DNA of 14,641 bases from an uncultured Mycoplasmatota bacterium. Lineage in GTDB: Bacteria > Bacillota_I > Bacilli_A > RF39 > UBA660. The notes under the pieces are model-generated. The model was not told the origin of the DNA and made no database searches. It worked only from the letters and a program-made list of their open reading frames with translations. Position numbers and translations under genes: made by a program. Shown one piece after another: positions 13,812 through 14,641 of this stretch. The stretch's first letter is position 1, and every line of letters begins with the position of its first letter. The stretch spans positions 1 through 14,641 of the forward strand of contig CAOKNI010000027.1 in NCBI GenBank assembly GCA_948470005.1, written 5' to 3'.

Positions 13812-14502
13812 TTATCTTATATATTAAATAACAGCCGTCGATTATTGGAGGAATTATAGTTAAAATATAAATACTAATTAAAAATATTCTTATAAGTGTG
13901 TTTTTACTCATTATTTTTTTGGCAATTAATGTTTTATTTAAAACTTTTTTAGAAAACAATAAAATGAAGGAAAAAATTAAAAAAAGCATAGCTGAAATAG
14001 TTCCTTTTTCTGAAGTATTATTTATTATTTCTTCTTTTTTATTGTTATCTTTTATTATCGGTTTTTCTGCTTTAACATCACTTTGGGCATAAGTACAATT
14101 TCCATCATCTTTTTCAGCTTTAGGATTATAGTTTTTAGCTCTCTTGTCCATACAACCTAATATGTAATACTCACAACTATTATCATCCTTTTCGGCTTTT
14201 GAATTATAATTTTTTGCTGTTTTATCTGTACATCCATATATGTAATATATACAGCTTCCATCACTTCTATTAGCTTTACTATTATAGTTCTTAGCGTTTT
14301 TATCCATGCAACCATAAACATATATTACATTGGACGTTGGAGTGCATGTACATGTTTTACTTAAGGTTCCATCGTTGCATATTTGTCTTCCACTACTAGT
14401 GCAACCTGCTACGCCACCATGGTGAGAGCAACAACCACGTCTAGCTTCAACCGTTGGTATAAAAATAAATAACACAATAAATATTAGAAATAATCTTTTC
14501 AT
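13801..14502 (-). CDS. Secreted/membrane-anchored Cys-rich protein with three YGCxD repeats
   Basis: A 233-residue exported protein. Residues 1-20 are a signal peptide with likely cleavage after VEA. A short Cys/His block follows (RRGCCSHHGGVAGC, then ICNDGTLSKTCTC, to residue 53). Three repeats of period 26 occupy 63-138, each with pattern [YL]GCxDKxAKNYNxKAxxxDxxC. A Lys/Glu linker leads to two membrane helices (about 168-184 and 203-228) with basic flanks, so the Cys-rich part should face outside. Both motif types are known from other bacteria but have no assigned function; Asp-rich DDGxC ends suggest metal binding. ATG 14502 is chosen: GGAG is 5 bases upstream and the signal peptide begins there; an upstream ATG (14541) would spoil it. 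Confidence 0.75.
   Translation of the reverse strand: MKRLFLIFIVLFIFIPTVEARRGCCSHHGGVAGCTSSGRQICNDGTLSKTCTCTPTSNVIYVYGCMDKNAKNYNSKANRSDGSCIYYIYGCTDKTAKNYNSKAEKDDNSCEYYILGCMDKRAKNYNPKAEKDDGNCTYAQSDVKAEKPIIKDNNKKEEIINNTSEKGTISAMLFLIFSFILLFSKKVLNKTLIAKKIMSKNTLIRIFLISIYILTIIPPIIDGCYLIYKIIKK
14089..14316 (-). repeat. Three tandem 78-base coding repeats (26 residues each)
   Basis: The repeats start at Tyr63, Tyr89 and Leu115, with Cys at 65/84, 91/110 and 117/136. Repeats 2 and 3 share the KAEKDD segment while repeat 1 has KANRSD, so 2 and 3 look like the more recent duplication. Each has two Cys, enough for one disulfide per unit. Confidence 0.8.
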
Positions 14503-14570
14503 ATAAACTCCATTTGTATATATATTATCATATTTATCCATTATTAGTATATGTTTTTTTCTAGTTCATT

Positions 14571-14593
14571 AAAAAAAGCATTTGATTGATGCT
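14571..14593 (-). terminator. Rho-independent terminator at right edge
   Basis: A 5-bp AGCAT/ATGCT stem with a 7-base loop is followed on the minus strand by seven T. It ends either a short RNA or a gene lying beyond the window. Confidence 0.6.
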
Positions 14594-14613
14594 AGTACCT
14601 GTCAAGTACTCAC
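14571..14613 (-). ncRNA. Orphan hairpin-terminator RNA resembling the antitoxin RNA
   Basis: On the minus strand a hairpin AGTAC/GTACT (14594-14598 with 14606-14610) is followed by a terminator, AGCAT (14577-14581) with ATGCT (14589-14593) and a T run (14577-14571). The 14591-14613 segment aligns with 11753-11777 (GC-AG-AC-T...CAAGT...CTC-C). It may be a second antitoxin-type RNA, or only the end of a transcript entering from the right. No toxin gene is seen upstream on the plus strand. Confidence 0.35.
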
Positions 14614-14641
14614 TAAATAAAAAGATAAATTAATTTAAATA

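Noticed and set aside
744..14092. Opposite-strand ORFs such as 744-953, 1573-1815, 6107-6319, 10968-11181 and 13898-14092
   Set aside because: They mirror confident genes on the other strand, lack ribosome sites and show no domain pattern.
171..14502. TGA read as tryptophan (genetic code 4)
   Set aside because: All recognised genes are open with TGG for Trp and contain no internal TGA. Only the eroded gene at 8789-9071 has one, next to a separate frameshift.
1..14641. CRISPR array, insertion sequence or prophage
   Set aside because: No regularly spaced direct repeats, transposase, integrase or terminal inverted repeats were seen.

Overview
This is an AT-rich window that looks like a low-GC Gram-positive chromosome (Bacillota). 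Shine-Dalgarno sites are mostly AAAGGAG-like, promoters are sigma-A type and often have an extended TGn -10, and TTG and GTG starts occur. Tryptophan is TGG throughout, so the standard bacterial code fits. The gene content (PnuC, DUF4474, a SipW-like protein, many small GNAT/MBL/APH/PPOX genes, a type I toxin locus) would suit an uncultured gut or host-associated Bacilli or Clostridia lineage. No taxonomic marker is present, so this placement is tentative.

Left part (1-6204) is almost entirely minus strand. In transcription order from the right it carries: an APH-type kinase; an operon of a split-barrel flavin-binding protein and an MBL-fold hydrolase; a radical SAM/SPASM enzyme with a near-consensus promoter; a YfbR-like HD phosphohydrolase; an operon of an RBBP9/YdeN-like hydrolase, an NTF2-like gene broken by a -1 frameshift at A AAA AAG, and pnuC; and a GNAT acetyltransferase. 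These read as small housekeeping and salvage units rather than one pathway.

Middle (6332-9844): a DUF4474 membrane protein and a calcineurin-like phosphoesterase form an overlapping plus-strand pair that ends in a strong hairpin. Facing it is a SipW-like signal peptidase homologue whose catalytic Ser-Met motif is gone. Beyond that is a decayed stretch: an unrecognised small gene with a frameshift and an in-frame TGA, then a GNAT gene split by a homopolymer frameshift. It ends at an intact tRNA-His(GTG) with its own terminator.

Right part (9943-14641): a FAD oxidoreductase with a C-terminal Rieske domain; a gene-poor 480-base stretch holding what looks like a type I toxin-antitoxin locus; a nuclease-helicase fusion (PD-(D/E)XK plus DUF2075) of a kind linked to phage defence; and, convergent with it, a secreted Cys-rich protein with three 26-residue YGCxD repeats and two C-terminal membrane helices. 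At the window edge a second hairpin-plus-terminator RNA resembles the antitoxin RNA of the first locus, without a recognisable toxin.

Best leads for new biology are the toxin/antisense RNA locus and its orphan relative, the catalytically dead signal peptidase, the frameshift upstream of pnuC, and the nuclease-helicase beside the toxin locus. All function calls come from reading motifs by eye; no database search was run.
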